Below are positions 24,793-33,470 of a stretch of 38,440 nt of DNA, piece after piece. The first letter of the stretch is position 1, and each line of letters starts with the position of its first letter. Under the pieces are notes generated by a model. That model searched no databases, was not told where the DNA came from, and saw only the letters and a list, made by a program, of their open reading frames with translations. A program made the translations under genes and the position numbers. This DNA comes from an uncultured Chloroflexales bacterium (GTDB lineage: Bacteria; Chloroflexota; Chloroflexia; Chloroflexales; Chloroflexaceae): the NCBI GenBank assembly GCA_937967405.1, contig CALCJV010000010.1:1-38440 (forward strand), given 5' to 3'.

Positions 24793-27426
24793 GTGAGCCG
24801 CCCAACGTCTAGTCCACCTACCCTTCCCGCCCGTTGCCGGGCGGCATGGCGCGTGCTGCTATGGCGCGTGCTGGCGGTGCTGCTGCTGCTTGGGATAAGT
24901 ATGCCACCCATACCAGCCTCGCCCGCCCAAGCCAACGAAAGTACCTCGCTCGCGGTGCAGGACTTCCTCGATCAGCAGCCGGGTGTGCTGAAAAGCTACA
25001 CCGATAACGGCAGCTCCGCCGCGACAATCATTGAGAGCAATAGCCTCTACTATGGCCTCAGCCCGCACCTGCTGCTTGCCCTGCTCGAAACCACCGGCGG
25101 CTTACTCACCAATCCCGCCCCTGATCCGATGGTGCTGCGTTATCCATTTGGGCTAGCCGGACCCGAAGGCTTTGCCAAGCAGATTGAGTGGGCTAGCCGC
25201 GAGCTACGCGCCGGCTTGGGTCCTTACGAGCGTGCGCCCGCCCTCGTCTTTAGCGATGGCCAAACCCTCACGCTCGACCTGCACCAGCCGCCCGAAGGCA
25301 TTGCGATCCAACGCTTTCTGGCGCAGGGGCGCACCCAAGCCGAATGGGAACAGCTCCATGATCGGATCGGACCAATCTTTACGGCATACTTCCATAGCAC
25401 CGTCGCACAGCTATTTAGTGCGCCGACCCTAGCAACACCACCGGCTGCCCCGGAACGTGGCCCACAAGCCGATACCGGCTTTCTACACCTGCCGTGGCCA
25501 AGCGGCACCAACGTGATCCATACGGCGTGGTTTGATCATGCGTACCCGATGGTAGACGTAGGCTACGATGGCAACACCATGATGGTAACGTATCGTGGCA
25601 TCGAGCAAGTGCCCTACAATAGCCACGACGGACACGATTACTACTTCCCCGATCAGCCCATCGGCACGCCGATCCTTGCGACAGCGGCAGGCATTGCCTA
25701 CGCCCGCAGCGGCATCGGCTCGGTGTTTGGCGGCAATGGCGTAGTGATTATCCACCCCAACGGCTACGAGACCGTCTACTGGCATCTTGATCAATTTGCG
25801 CCGATCTTCGCTCACGTAGTCAACAGCAATCAAGGCGTGCGAGTGAACACGGGCGACTTCATCGGCACAAGTGGCGCAAGCGGCTGCGGCGGCGGGTGCG
25901 ATGCGGCCCACCTGCACTTCGAGGTGCGCTATCAAGGGCGGCAAGTAGACCCGTATGGCTGGTATGGCGTGGGCCCCGATCCGTGCGAACGCTATGCGGG
26001 CTGTGCGCCAAGTGTGTGGCTGTGGCACGCGAGCCTGCGGGGGACCCTCGATTTCACCCCACCTGATGCGCCCAGCGATGCGCGTTATGTTCCTAGTACC
26101 GGACTTGCGCCGCACACGCCCGCCGCCGACACGACCCAAGCCGCCGCAGGCGATAGCCCAACCCACACCCCCGCCCTGCCCGATCCGAATGCCCCCCCCA
26201 TAGCCACCCTCACGATCAACCCCCCGCATGATCTGCTCTTGCAGGTGCATTTCGATGGCACGCCCTTGCAGCAAGTCGGTACGGGCTTTGCCCACGTAGT
26301 CGGCACCCCAACATGGCACGGCGGACGGTATGCCCTTGCGATTGGGCTACCACCGCAGGCGGAGCTAGCCTATCCAACGGAAGGCAATCTTACGCCGCAG
26401 GCGGGCACAATTAGCGTGTGGGTGTATGTACCGGACAACGGCTACCCGCAGACGTTCACCAATCGCCATTATGTCGTGTCGTCGAGTGCTACCCCACATG
26501 ACACGATGCGAATCTATCCCGGCACGCTTGCCCTGCGGCGGGTCACTGATCTGGGCGGGCGACCGTTCTGGGATTTCTGGACGGTCTCGGATGATGGGCG
26601 CGAGCGGCACGAACTGCTCGCCAACGATACGCTCACGCCCGGCTGGCATCACCTCGCGCTCGCGTGGAATGTGGGAGAAGGCTACAAAGCCCTCTACCTC
26701 AACGGCAGTGAAGTCGCTAGCACCAGCGCAGTCCGTCTACCTACGCGGCTGGGCGAGGCGTTGCACATCGGGCAGTTTACGCACGGCAGCGATCCATCCG
26801 GCATGATCTTCGATGAACTGCTGGTCTATCGGCGTGTCCTGAGTGCCGCCGAAATGCGCGAGCTAGCCCAACGCAATGCCCCCCTGTCCGCTAGTGCCAC
26901 GCGCAGCACAACCACAACGCTCCGGCTCGACCTGAATGCGAGTACCCTCAATGGGGCGATTATGGCGGTGCAACTTGGGCGCGATGGAGTCTTCTCTGAG
27001 CCACAGCCCTACAACGATACCTTTGCGTGGGAGCTGCCTCCAGTTGAAGGAACGTATGAGCTTGCCGTGCGCCTGCTCGATCAGACGAATACGACCACGC
27101 TGCTCACCCGCACGATCAGCCTCGACTACCCACCCGTGCTGAGTGCGACGCTACAAGCGAGCACGCTGTTCACGGCCACCCTCGCCCTAACGGCCACCGA
27201 TCTGCACCAGCCGCTTGAGATGCAGATCAGCCCCACAGCGGCCTTCACCGATACCGCATGGCAAGCCTATACACCAACCCTCACGCTCGATTGGCAGTGG
27301 CTCGGCGATCCAGCGCAACGTGCGCCATTCTATGTGCGCGTGCGCGACGCGGGCGGGCAAGTGTCGGAGGTGGTGCAGCTCGACGCGCCCCTGACCCAAG
27401 TGTATCTGCCGCTGGTGGTACGCTGA
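24793..27426 (+). CDS. Secreted M23 (LytM) peptidase with LamG-like domain
   Basis: 877 residues, GTG start with AGGAG 7 bases upstream. N-terminal signal segment (about 20-46). The LytM domain carries HDGHDYYF, with His 278 and Asp 282 as zinc ligands, VYWHLDQF, and HLHFEV with His 373 and His 375. It is expected to cleave cell-wall peptide bridges or act on surface proteins. A Pro/Thr-rich linker precedes a concanavalin-like LamG region (about 480-700, with ISVWVYVPDNG and GWHHLALAWNVGEGYKALYLNG). The C-terminal part is Ig-like (about 705-865). The protein ends in YLPLVVR, a tail I associate with Chloroflexota secreted proteins. It follows the TrpF-like gene by 10 bases. Confidence 0.9.
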   Translation: MSRPTSSPPTLPARCRAAWRVLLWRVLAVLLLLGISMPPIPASPAQANESTSLAVQDFLDQQPGVLKSYTDNGSSAATIIESNSLYYGLSPHLLLALLETTGGLLTNPAPDPMVLRYPFGLAGPEGFAKQIEWASRELRAGLGPYERAPALVFSDGQTLTLDLHQPPEGIAIQRFLAQGRTQAEWEQLHDRIGPIFTAYFHSTVAQLFSAPTLATPPAAPERGPQADTGFLHLPWPSGTNVIHTAWFDHAYPMVDVGYDGNTMMVTYRGIEQVPYNSHDGHDYYFPDQPIGTPILATAAGIAYARSGIGSVFGGNGVVIIHPNGYETVYWHLDQFAPIFAHVVNSNQGVRVNTGDFIGTSGASGCGGGCDAAHLHFEVRYQGRQVDPYGWYGVGPDPCERYAGCAPSVWLWHASLRGTLDFTPPDAPSDARYVPSTGLAPHTPAADTTQAAAGDSPTHTPALPDPNAPPIATLTINPPHDLLLQVHFDGTPLQQVGTGFAHVVGTPTWHGGRYALAIGLPPQAELAYPTEGNLTPQAGTISVWVYVPDNGYPQTFTNRHYVVSSSATPHDTMRIYPGTLALRRVTDLGGRPFWDFWTVSDDGRERHELLANDTLTPGWHHLALAWNVGEGYKALYLNGSEVASTSAVRLPTRLGEALHIGQFTHGSDPSGMIFDELLVYRRVLSAAEMRELAQRNAPLSASATRSTTTTLRLDLNASTLNGAIMAVQLGRDGVFSEPQPYNDTFAWELPPVEGTYELAVRLLDQTNTTTLLTRTISLDYPPVLSATLQASTLFTATLALTATDLHQPLEMQISPTAAFTDTAWQAYTPTLTLDWQWLGDPAQRAPFYVRVRDAGGQVSEVVQLDAPLTQVYLPLVVR

Positions 27427-27459
27427 GTGGGTGGGCCCTCTGTCCCTCTATTGCATTGC

Positions 27460-28647
27460 CTACTGCCCGCCGCCGATCAGCAGGCTGTTCATCCGGCGCA
27501 CATCGCTCCAGTTCGTCTGGCTCTCCACACTAGCCAGCGGCGTGTACACCGTATCTAGCGCAAATGGCTGCACCATATACAGTTGCCCGTTAATCTCGAT
27601 CCGCTCAGCTTTGCCTAAGGGACTGCCCAACGGCCGACCCGCCTTAGCCTCATTCATCACGAATTGGTGAAAGGCCCACGTCGGGTAGTACTCTAGCCCA
27701 CTCGCCCGAAAGGTCTCAATCATTAAGCCGCTTTCCAAATCGGGATACTTGCGGTAGCGCGAGGGGTTGTTATTCCACGTCTCTGGGTCTATGCCTTGCC
27801 ATGCCGCCACGCGCCGATGCACCTGCTGGATATAGATTTCGGGCTGATTGCCATCGGCAGCCGGGGCATAGATCGGGATCACTTTGGCGACAGTATCCAA
27901 GCCCTTGTTGACGTAGCCATACAGGATCAGCTCGCACCAATCGCGCACGCCATCTTGCCACGATGCATACTGCACAAAGCTGCCATTGTAGGTGTAAATA
28001 CTGCCAATTACTCGTTGGCTGACTCGCGCCGCACGGGTCATGCCCCAGTTGTTCATGCCATATTGGGCACACAGTCCGGTCGTGCAGAATTGCGATTCTT
28101 GGGCGAAGAATGCCAGCGCAACCGCCGGATCAAGCCCGTAGCTGACAATGATGTTATACAGATCATCGGCGTGCGGCGCGGCGGGCGACGTGCCCCCACC
28201 TACGCCGTGCTGCAACAGCTGCGCGAACAGGGCGGGCGAGATGCGCGGCGGTGCGACGAACGTGATCGAGCCAGCATCTTGGGCAAGCGGTGCGCGTGGG
28301 GCAATGGCGGACGCAGGCAACTCCGGCGCGGGGCTAGCAGCCGTCGGCGCAGCTGGCAGCATTGTTCCAACGAGCCACAGCAGCCCCAGCGAGCCGACCA
28401 GTACGGCCACGCGGCGGCGCGGGGTATCCAGCAGGGCGGGGAGGCGTGGCAGCAAAACAACCCCCACTGCCAGCGCACCACTGCCCAGTGCGGCCGTGCG
28501 TGACCATGCATCGAGCATGCCCAACATCGCCGCCAATCCCACTGCCCCCGCCGCAAGCAGCAGCACGCCGCACGCCAGTGCTTCGCCGCTCCGCCACCAC
28601 CACCCCACCAGCGCAGCTGCTGCGCCGCCTGTTTTGTGTGTCTCCAT
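27460..28647 (-). CDS. Membrane-anchored glucosaminidase/lysozyme-like protein
   Basis: 395 residues. Three hydrophobic helices lie in the first 115 residues, then a Pro/Ala linker, then an extracellular domain with DDLYNIIVSYGLDP, ALAFFAQESQFCT (candidate catalytic Glu), QYGMNNWGMTRAARV and YASWQDGVRDWCELILYGY. This layout fits glucosaminidase- or lysozyme-like muramidases that cut cell-wall glycan. ATG 28647 with GAGGGAAGGCG just upstream is preferred over the open frame up to 28722. It is divergent from the Flp pilin and convergent with the M23 peptidase, giving two cell-wall enzymes side by side. Confidence 0.78.
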   Translation of the reverse strand: METHKTGGAAAALVGWWWRSGEALACGVLLLAAGAVGLAAMLGMLDAWSRTAALGSGALAVGVVLLPRLPALLDTPRRRVAVLVGSLGLLWLVGTMLPAAPTAASPAPELPASAIAPRAPLAQDAGSITFVAPPRISPALFAQLLQHGVGGGTSPAAPHADDLYNIIVSYGLDPAVALAFFAQESQFCTTGLCAQYGMNNWGMTRAARVSQRVIGSIYTYNGSFVQYASWQDGVRDWCELILYGYVNKGLDTVAKVIPIYAPAADGNQPEIYIQQVHRRVAAWQGIDPETWNNNPSRYRKYPDLESGLMIETFRASGLEYYPTWAFHQFVMNEAKAGRPLGSPLGKAERIEINGQLYMVQPFALDTVYTPLASVESQTNWSDVRRMNSLLIGGGQ

Positions 28648-28702
28648 CGCCTTCCCTCTGCCCTTTATCAAGCCTAGATCCGCTATTGTTCTCGTGTCTC
28701 TT

Positions 28703-28711
28703 ATCATACCA
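28703..28711 (-). promoter_or_regulatory. Extended -10 promoter of the glucosaminidase-like gene
   Basis: TGGTATGAT on the minus strand, about 56 bases before ATG 28647. The -35 position (TTCCAT) is weak. Confidence 0.4.
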
Positions 28712-28806
28712 TCCCGATGCAAGTAATGGAACTATCCGGTGCAGATCACCCAATAGTCATAGCTCAGGGGCGTACTCTCAGGTAGAGATCAGGGACTTTA
28801 TGCCTA

Positions 28807-28835
28807 TTGCATGTTGCATGGCGATTGGGTATACT
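28807..28835 (+). promoter_or_regulatory. Promoter of the Flp pilin gene
   Basis: TTGCAT (28807-28812), a 17-base spacer and TATACT (28830-28835). In the leader a 6-bp hairpin CCAGTT-agttg-AACTGG (28853-28869) is flanked by two exact copies of GTAAGAAC (28842-28849 and 28869-28876). Confidence 0.6.
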
Positions 28836-28902
28836 AAGAGCGTAAGAACAAGCCAGTTAGTTGAACTGGTAAGAACTAATCATTATGAACAAGGAGATTG
28901 AC

Positions 28903-29058
28903 ATGCTGAACAGTTTTATGGCGAAGGAAGAAGGACAGGGTCTGGTTGAGTACGCACTGATCCTCGCGCTGATCGCAATCGTTGTTATCGGTGCCCTGAC
29001 CATTCTTGGGCAGAACGTCAACACCAAGTTTGAGCAAGTTAACACGGCTCTCCAATAA
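28903..29058 (+). CDS. Flp/Fap-type pilin
   Basis: Only 51 residues. After the short leader MLNSFMAKEEGQG comes LVEYALILALIAIVVIGAL, the class IVb (Flp) prepilin signature: cleavage after Gly with Glu at mature position 3 and Tyr next. The C-terminal tail is short and polar. It is exported and assembled by a Tad-type system, none of which is in this window. An upstream in-frame ATG (28885) exists, but AAGGAGATTGAC places the start at 28903. It is monocistronic, with its own promoter and a strong terminator, as expected for a highly expressed structural subunit. Confidence 0.9.
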   Translation: MLNSFMAKEEGQGLVEYALILALIAIVVIGALTILGQNVNTKFEQVNTALQ

Positions 29059-29086
29059 GCTCCATTCATTAGCCACTGGTAGTTTT

Positions 29087-29119
29087 AAGCGTGAGGCGAA
29101 ATGCCTCACGCTTTTTGTT
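29087..29119 (+). terminator. Intrinsic terminator of the Flp pilin gene
   Basis: AAGCGTGAGGC (29087-29097) pairs perfectly with GCCTCACGCTT (29103-29113), an 11-bp stem with a GAAAT loop, followed by T residues. Confidence 0.9.
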
Positions 29120-29138
29120 ATCTATGCGAATGTACCGC

Positions 29139-30179
29139 TTAGGTAGCTCGTGCGGCGGGTTGCTCCACCGTCGGTTTCAGAAACAGGGGCACACTCAGCA
29201 TCAGGGCGGCGGGCAAGACAAACCCGAACAGGACCCCAGCATGGCGATAGTTGGGGAAATAGAGTTCAGCATAGCTATTAATCGTACTCCACGCCCAGCC
29301 AATTACGCACAGGCTGAACAACGCCCATGCCCGCAGATGAGGCGCAGCAAAAATGATCAGGGGCATAAATGAATAGGGTACGGCGATGGCCGGGATCAGG
29401 CTCGTCTGGGCCAGTGCAACGCCGCCGAGTGGGGCGCGGCGCAGCATAATCCAGAGTGCCAGCGGCAGCATATACGGGAAGCTCTGAAGAGCCGCCGCTT
29501 CAACGCTGCGGTACAGCTGCACCTGCGCCAGCCAATCACCTACCCAGCTCGGCGCAATCAGCAGCGATAGCCCGCCAACCAGTGCGCCTGTGGTCAACAT
29601 ACTCACGCCGACCTGCCGCCAATGGGGTGTTTGCCACAGCACATAGCCTGCCAACAGCAGCCCTGACTGGGGCTTGATCAACAGGGCCAGCCCAATCAGC
29701 ACGCCGGCCCACACCGGGCGACGCTGGCTCTGCACCAAGCCTAGCCCAAGTAGCGCGGTGGTCATCAAGATTGGGTTATTGACATTGATTGCGGAAAGCA
29801 CCGCAATGCTGGTCATCACCCAGAATGGCACGCATAACAGCCGCAACAGCAGCAACAATAGCAGCAGCCCTGCGGCACAGAAAGCCCATTCACCGAGATC
29901 ATACGGCAGCAAGCCAAACGGCAACGCGACAATTGCAGCCGTCAGGGGGTAGGTCATCCCGATTTTGCTGCACGATACACATCGCCACGCTCCTTCAGAG
30001 ACAAACAGCTCACGCATCACTGCTTGGGCAGGCGCACTAAACGGATCGACTCCGGCCCACAGGAAACGTGCCGATTGGACAATAGGCATGGCATCGCGGC
30101 CCGGGCCAGTGGGGTGGATCTGGATCACCAACACCAGCACGAAAACATAGGTGATCAAGGTACGTGGCAGGCTTGGCAT
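29139..30179 (-). CDS. Membrane glycosyltransferase, GT87-like
   Basis: 346 residues and strongly hydrophobic, with about eight to ten TM helices (ITYVFVLVLVIQI, LLLLLLLRLL, VWAGVLIGLALL and others). GRDAMPIVQSARFLWAGVDPFSAP after the first helix, MTYPLTAAIVALPFGLLP and LALLIKPQSGLLL are typical of GT87 (DUF2029) polyprenol-sugar-dependent mannosyltransferases. The acceptor is unknown. It lies downstream of pntB on the same strand, separated by a 13-bp-stem hairpin, so co-transcription is uncertain. Confidence 0.78.
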   Translation of the reverse strand: MPSLPRTLITYVFVLVLVIQIHPTGPGRDAMPIVQSARFLWAGVDPFSAPAQAVMRELFVSEGAWRCVSCSKIGMTYPLTAAIVALPFGLLPYDLGEWAFCAAGLLLLLLLLRLLCVPFWVMTSIAVLSAINVNNPILMTTALLGLGLVQSQRRPVWAGVLIGLALLIKPQSGLLLAGYVLWQTPHWRQVGVSMLTTGALVGGLSLLIAPSWVGDWLAQVQLYRSVEAAALQSFPYMLPLALWIMLRRAPLGGVALAQTSLIPAIAVPYSFMPLIIFAAPHLRAWALFSLCVIGWAWSTINSYAELYFPNYRHAGVLFGFVLPAALMLSVPLFLKPTVEQPAARAT

Positions 30180-30189
30180 AGCGCAGTGG

Positions 30190-30230
30190 CAATGCCCCTA
30201 GCCACTGCTAGGACGAAGCTAGGGGCATTG
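30190..30230 (-). terminator. Long hairpin downstream of pntB
   Basis: CAATGCCCCTAGC (30190-30202) and GCTAGGGGCATTG (30218-30230) form a perfect 13-bp stem. An alternative small hairpin CTAGC-cact-GCTAG is nested at 30198-30211. There is no T-tract, so it may terminate poorly or protect the pnt mRNA 3' end. Confidence 0.5.
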
Positions 30231-30238
30231 GATCGGCT

Positions 30239-31660
30239 CTAGTTCTCTTTGATTGCCGCCACCAGATCAAGCATGCCCTTCTTCGCATCGGCAAACAGCA
30301 TCAGCGTATTGTCGGCGGCGAAGAGAGGATTAGGAATGCCCGCAAAGCCGGGGCTGAGGCTGCGTTTCACGACCACCACACTGCGAGCCAAATGCACATC
30401 GAGGATCGGCATACCTGCAATCGGGCTGCTTGGATTGGTGCGGGCTTCAGGATTGACCACGTCATTTGCACCAATCACAATCGCCACATCGGTCTGCTCG
30501 AAGGTTGGATTGATCTCATCCATCTCTTTGACCTTCTCGTAGGGGATGTCGGCTTCGGCCAGCAACACATTCATGTGCCCCGGCATCCGCCCAGCGACAG
30601 GATGGATCGCAAATTCAACTTGGGTGCCCCGTGCTTCAAGCACCTGCGCCAACTCACGCACAGCGTGCTGAGCCTGTGCCACCGCCATGCCAAAGCCGGG
30701 CACAATCACCACGCGCTGGGCCCCGTCGAGCAGCAGGGCTAGCTCATCGGGCGAAGAGGCTTTGACTTTGCCGCTATAGACATCATCTGCCGACTGGCCA
30801 GCACCTTTAGCAACCCACACCCCGAACAGCACATTCGTCAGCGAGCGGTTCATTGCCTTGCACATAATCATGGTCAAGATCACCCCCGATGCCCCAACCA
30901 GCGCACCAGTGATAATCAAGGCCACATTGTTAAGCACGAAGCCGGTAGCCGCCGCCGCCAAACCAGAATACGAATTGAGCAAGGCAATCACGACAGGCAT
31001 ATCGGCCCCCCCAATGCCCAATACCAACAATACTCCCAGCACCGATGCAATCGCCACAATGGCCCAATACGCCCAGATTGCGGCCGGATCAACAAGTAGC
31101 ACACCGGTTAGCCCAAGTACAACTAGCAACAACACCCCATTAATAATCTGCTGGCCGGGCAGGCGTGGCGGGTCGCTGATGATGCCTTGCAGCTTGCCAA
31201 ATGCTACGACGCTACCGGTGAAGGTAACCCCACCAATCAGGGCAGTCGCGGCCGTTGCAATCATAAACTGCACCCAAATCGGTACATTGCCGGCGTTCAG
31301 TGCAGTTTGGAGCACGCCGTCCGGTTTCTGCCATTCGTGGGTCAGTTCAGCTCCGGCCACCAGCAGCGAGGCTAAGCCACCAAAGCCATTCAGCAGGGCC
31401 ACCATTTGGGGCATATCCGTCATCTGCACTCGCTGGGCCATCAACGCCCCAACCGCTCCGCCAATCACGAGGCCCAAGATGATCCACTGTGGGCCAATGA
31501 TCTGATTGCCGATCAGCGTGCCCACCACCGCAATCAACATGCCCAGTGCACCAAGCTGATTGCTCCGCACCGCCGTGCGGGGTTTGGCTAGCCCCTTCAA
31601 GCCAAAGATAAACAGGATGGACGCAATCAGATAGCTCAAGTTCATTACTGCAATTGCCAT
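30239..31660 (-). CDS. pntB: NAD(P) transhydrogenase subunit beta
   Basis: 473 residues. The beta subunit of the proton-translocating transhydrogenase couples proton flow to hydride transfer from NADH to NADP+. The first two-thirds is membrane domain II with about eight or nine helices; the C-terminal domain III has the NADP(H)-binding VVIVPGFGMAVAQAQHAV and the IGANDVVNPEARTNPSSPIAGMP segment. It is the last gene of pntAA-pntAB-pntB, and its start is 6 bases after the pntAB stop. Confidence 0.96.
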   Translation of the reverse strand: MAIAVMNLSYLIASILFIFGLKGLAKPRTAVRSNQLGALGMLIAVVGTLIGNQIIGPQWIILGLVIGGAVGALMAQRVQMTDMPQMVALLNGFGGLASLLVAGAELTHEWQKPDGVLQTALNAGNVPIWVQFMIATAATALIGGVTFTGSVVAFGKLQGIISDPPRLPGQQIINGVLLLVVLGLTGVLLVDPAAIWAYWAIVAIASVLGVLLVLGIGGADMPVVIALLNSYSGLAAAATGFVLNNVALIITGALVGASGVILTMIMCKAMNRSLTNVLFGVWVAKGAGQSADDVYSGKVKASSPDELALLLDGAQRVVIVPGFGMAVAQAQHAVRELAQVLEARGTQVEFAIHPVAGRMPGHMNVLLAEADIPYEKVKEMDEINPTFEQTDVAIVIGANDVVNPEARTNPSSPIAGMPILDVHLARSVVVVKRSLSPGFAGIPNPLFAADNTLMLFADAKKGMLDLVAAIKEN

Positions 31661-31666
31661 TAGGGA

Positions 31667-31948
31667 TCAGTCCTTTCTGCGGAACATGCTGAGCATGCGA
31701 TTGGTCACCAGAAAGCCACCTACCACGTTGATCGTAGCAAAGATAATCGAAAGCACCCCCAGTATAATCGTGACCAGATCGGAGCCGGTTCCTGCGGCCA
31801 CCAGTGCGCCTACCAACGTAATCCCCGAAATCGCATTCGAGCCAGACATCAGTGGAGTATGCAGCGTCGGCGGCACTTTCGTGATGATCTCAACCCCGAC
31901 GAAAATCGCTAGCACAAAGATCGTCAGGAAAATCAATAAGGTTTCCAT
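31667..31948 (-). CDS. pntAB: NAD(P) transhydrogenase subunit alpha, part 2
   Basis: 93 residues. The membrane part of the alpha subunit (three to four helices): METLLIFLTIFVLAIFVG, PPTLHTPLMSGSNAISG, the conserved domain II signature, and NVVGGFLVTNRMLSMF. In E. coli this is fused to PntA; here it is separate, as in many bacteria. ATG 31948 with GAAGGATG upstream is preferred to the frame opening at 31969. The 137-base gap from pntAA holds a GC-rich segment but no clear gene. Confidence 0.93.
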   Translation of the reverse strand: METLLIFLTIFVLAIFVGVEIITKVPPTLHTPLMSGSNAISGITLVGALVAAGTGSDLVTIILGVLSIIFATINVVGGFLVTNRMLSMFRRKD

Positions 31949-32085
31949 GCATTCATCCTTCTCACACAATGAACGATAAGCGACACGCTAGGCCGAACCC
32001 CTCTGTGCTAGGGTTGGGAATGTTCCGTCGCGTCCGGCGGCCGGTGCCATCCCCGCCGCAGACAGGAGAGCTACAGGCGAAGGAA

Positions 32086-33252
32086 TTATGTTTTCGGGGA
32101 CGTTGTTTCGAGTAGACTCTGCACCCGCGCATGCACCACCTCGCCATCACGAGTGAGCAAGGTATCACGCACAATCTCATCATCTGGCGGCAGATGAAGA
32201 GCCTTGTCCTTAATGATGTACTTGAGGAAGGTGGTGATATTCCGACTATACATTTGGCTCGCATGGTAAGGCACAGTGGCGGGCAGATTGGTGGGTCCAA
32301 GAATCGTCACGCCATATTCCTGCACCACCTCATCAGCGCGGGTCAATTCGCAGTTGCCCCCTCGCTCAGCGGCAAGGTCAACAATCACCGAACCGGGGCG
32401 CATGCCCTGCACTGCCGCACGAGTCACAAGCAAAGGCGAGGGACGGCCCGGAATAGCCGCCGTGGAAATCACCACATCGTTATGGGCAATGACTTCGGCG
32501 AGCAGCTCGCGCTGACGGCGGTAGAAATCTTCGCCCATCGCTTTGGCATAGCCGCCACTGCCTTCGGCTTGCTGCGTGTCTAGTTCTAGCTCAACGAAGC
32601 GTGCCCCAACACTCTCGACCTGATCACGCACAACAGGACGCACATCGTAGGCTTCAACCTTCGCTCCAAGCCGCTTGGCGGTAGCAATAGCCTGCAAACC
32701 CGCTACCCCAGCACCAATCACGAAGACTCGGGCGGGCGAGATCGTGCCAGCCGCAGTCATTAGCATGGGGAACATACGCGGTTGGGTGTTAGCAGCCAGC
32801 AAGACTGCCTTGTATCCCGCAATGTTTGCCATCGCTGAGAGTGCATCCATGCTCTGGGCCCGGCTGATGCGCGGCATCAGTTCCATCGAAAACAGCAGCA
32901 CCCCGCGCCCAGCTTGCTCGGCAATCACGCCCGGCTCCCACAGCGGCTCTTGAAAGCCAATCAGCACCTGCCCCTTGCGGAAATGCGCGAGATCGTGCAT
33001 GCCCTCGTGCAGATTGGCCCCGATCCCACGCACCTGCACAATAATATCAGCATGGGCAAACAGCTTTGCCCGCGATGCGGCTAACGTTGCACCTTTATCG
33101 AGATACTCCTGATCGGGATAGCCCGCCGCCTGCCCGCAGCCGCTCTCAATCTGAACCTGAAGCCCGACTTTCTGCAAGGCCGGCAGATCGGCGGGAATCA
33201 GGGCCACACGTTGCTCACGTGGCTGAGTTTCTTTTGGCACACCTACAATCAT
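32086..33252 (-). CDS. pntAA: NAD(P) transhydrogenase subunit alpha, part 1
   Basis: 388 residues of soluble NAD(H)-binding domain I. It is alanine-dehydrogenase-like: MIVGVPKETQPREQRVALIPADL at the N-terminus, FSMELMPRISRAQSMDALSAMANIAGYKA, the Rossmann loop VFVIGAGVAGLQAIATAKRLGA and YDVRPVVRDQVESVGA. The C-terminus lacks the membrane part, which is the next gene. The TATAAT at 33301-33306 (minus strand) is the likely promoter of the operon. Confidence 0.96.
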   Translation of the reverse strand: MIVGVPKETQPREQRVALIPADLPALQKVGLQVQIESGCGQAAGYPDQEYLDKGATLAASRAKLFAHADIIVQVRGIGANLHEGMHDLAHFRKGQVLIGFQEPLWEPGVIAEQAGRGVLLFSMELMPRISRAQSMDALSAMANIAGYKAVLLAANTQPRMFPMLMTAAGTISPARVFVIGAGVAGLQAIATAKRLGAKVEAYDVRPVVRDQVESVGARFVELELDTQQAEGSGGYAKAMGEDFYRRQRELLAEVIAHNDVVISTAAIPGRPSPLLVTRAAVQGMRPGSVIVDLAAERGGNCELTRADEVVQEYGVTILGPTNLPATVPYHASQMYSRNITTFLKYIIKDKALHLPPDDEIVRDTLLTRDGEVVHARVQSLLETTSPKT

Positions 33253-33300
33253 TGTTGTTCATTTCCTATATCTTGTGAAACCGTGTACACCCTCGAAACT

Positions 33301-33306
33301 ATTATA
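33301..33306 (-). promoter_or_regulatory. Putative -10 box of the pnt operon
   Basis: TATAAT on the minus strand, about 50 bases before pntAA. Here TTG precedes the hexamer, so it is not a TGN extended -10, and no strong -35 is seen. Confidence 0.45.
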
Positions 33307-33345
33307 CAACGCTTTGGAGTCTATGGAGCGACATGATCAGCATGG

Positions 33346-33376
33346 CGTGCGTGCCCCCCTAGCTGGGGCACACACG
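33346..33376. terminator. Hairpin downstream of the receiver-like gene
   Basis: CGTGCGTGCCCC (33346-33357) pairs with GGGGCACACACG (33365-33376) except for one C-A mismatch; the loop is CCTAGCT. It lies about 95 bases after the stop of the receiver-like gene and upstream of the pnt promoter. No T-tract is present. Confidence 0.4.
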
Positions 33377-33470
33377 CCCATGCAGCGCACGTGGGCGCGA
33401 CAGAGAAGCACCGCACAACCACCACCTAGCGCATGGGACATTGCGGCACAGTGTGGCTGTGTCACGGGCA

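Noticed and set aside
30858-31505. Plus-strand frame of 215 residues opposite pntB
   Set aside because: Thr/Pro/Ser-rich shadow of a membrane-protein gene.
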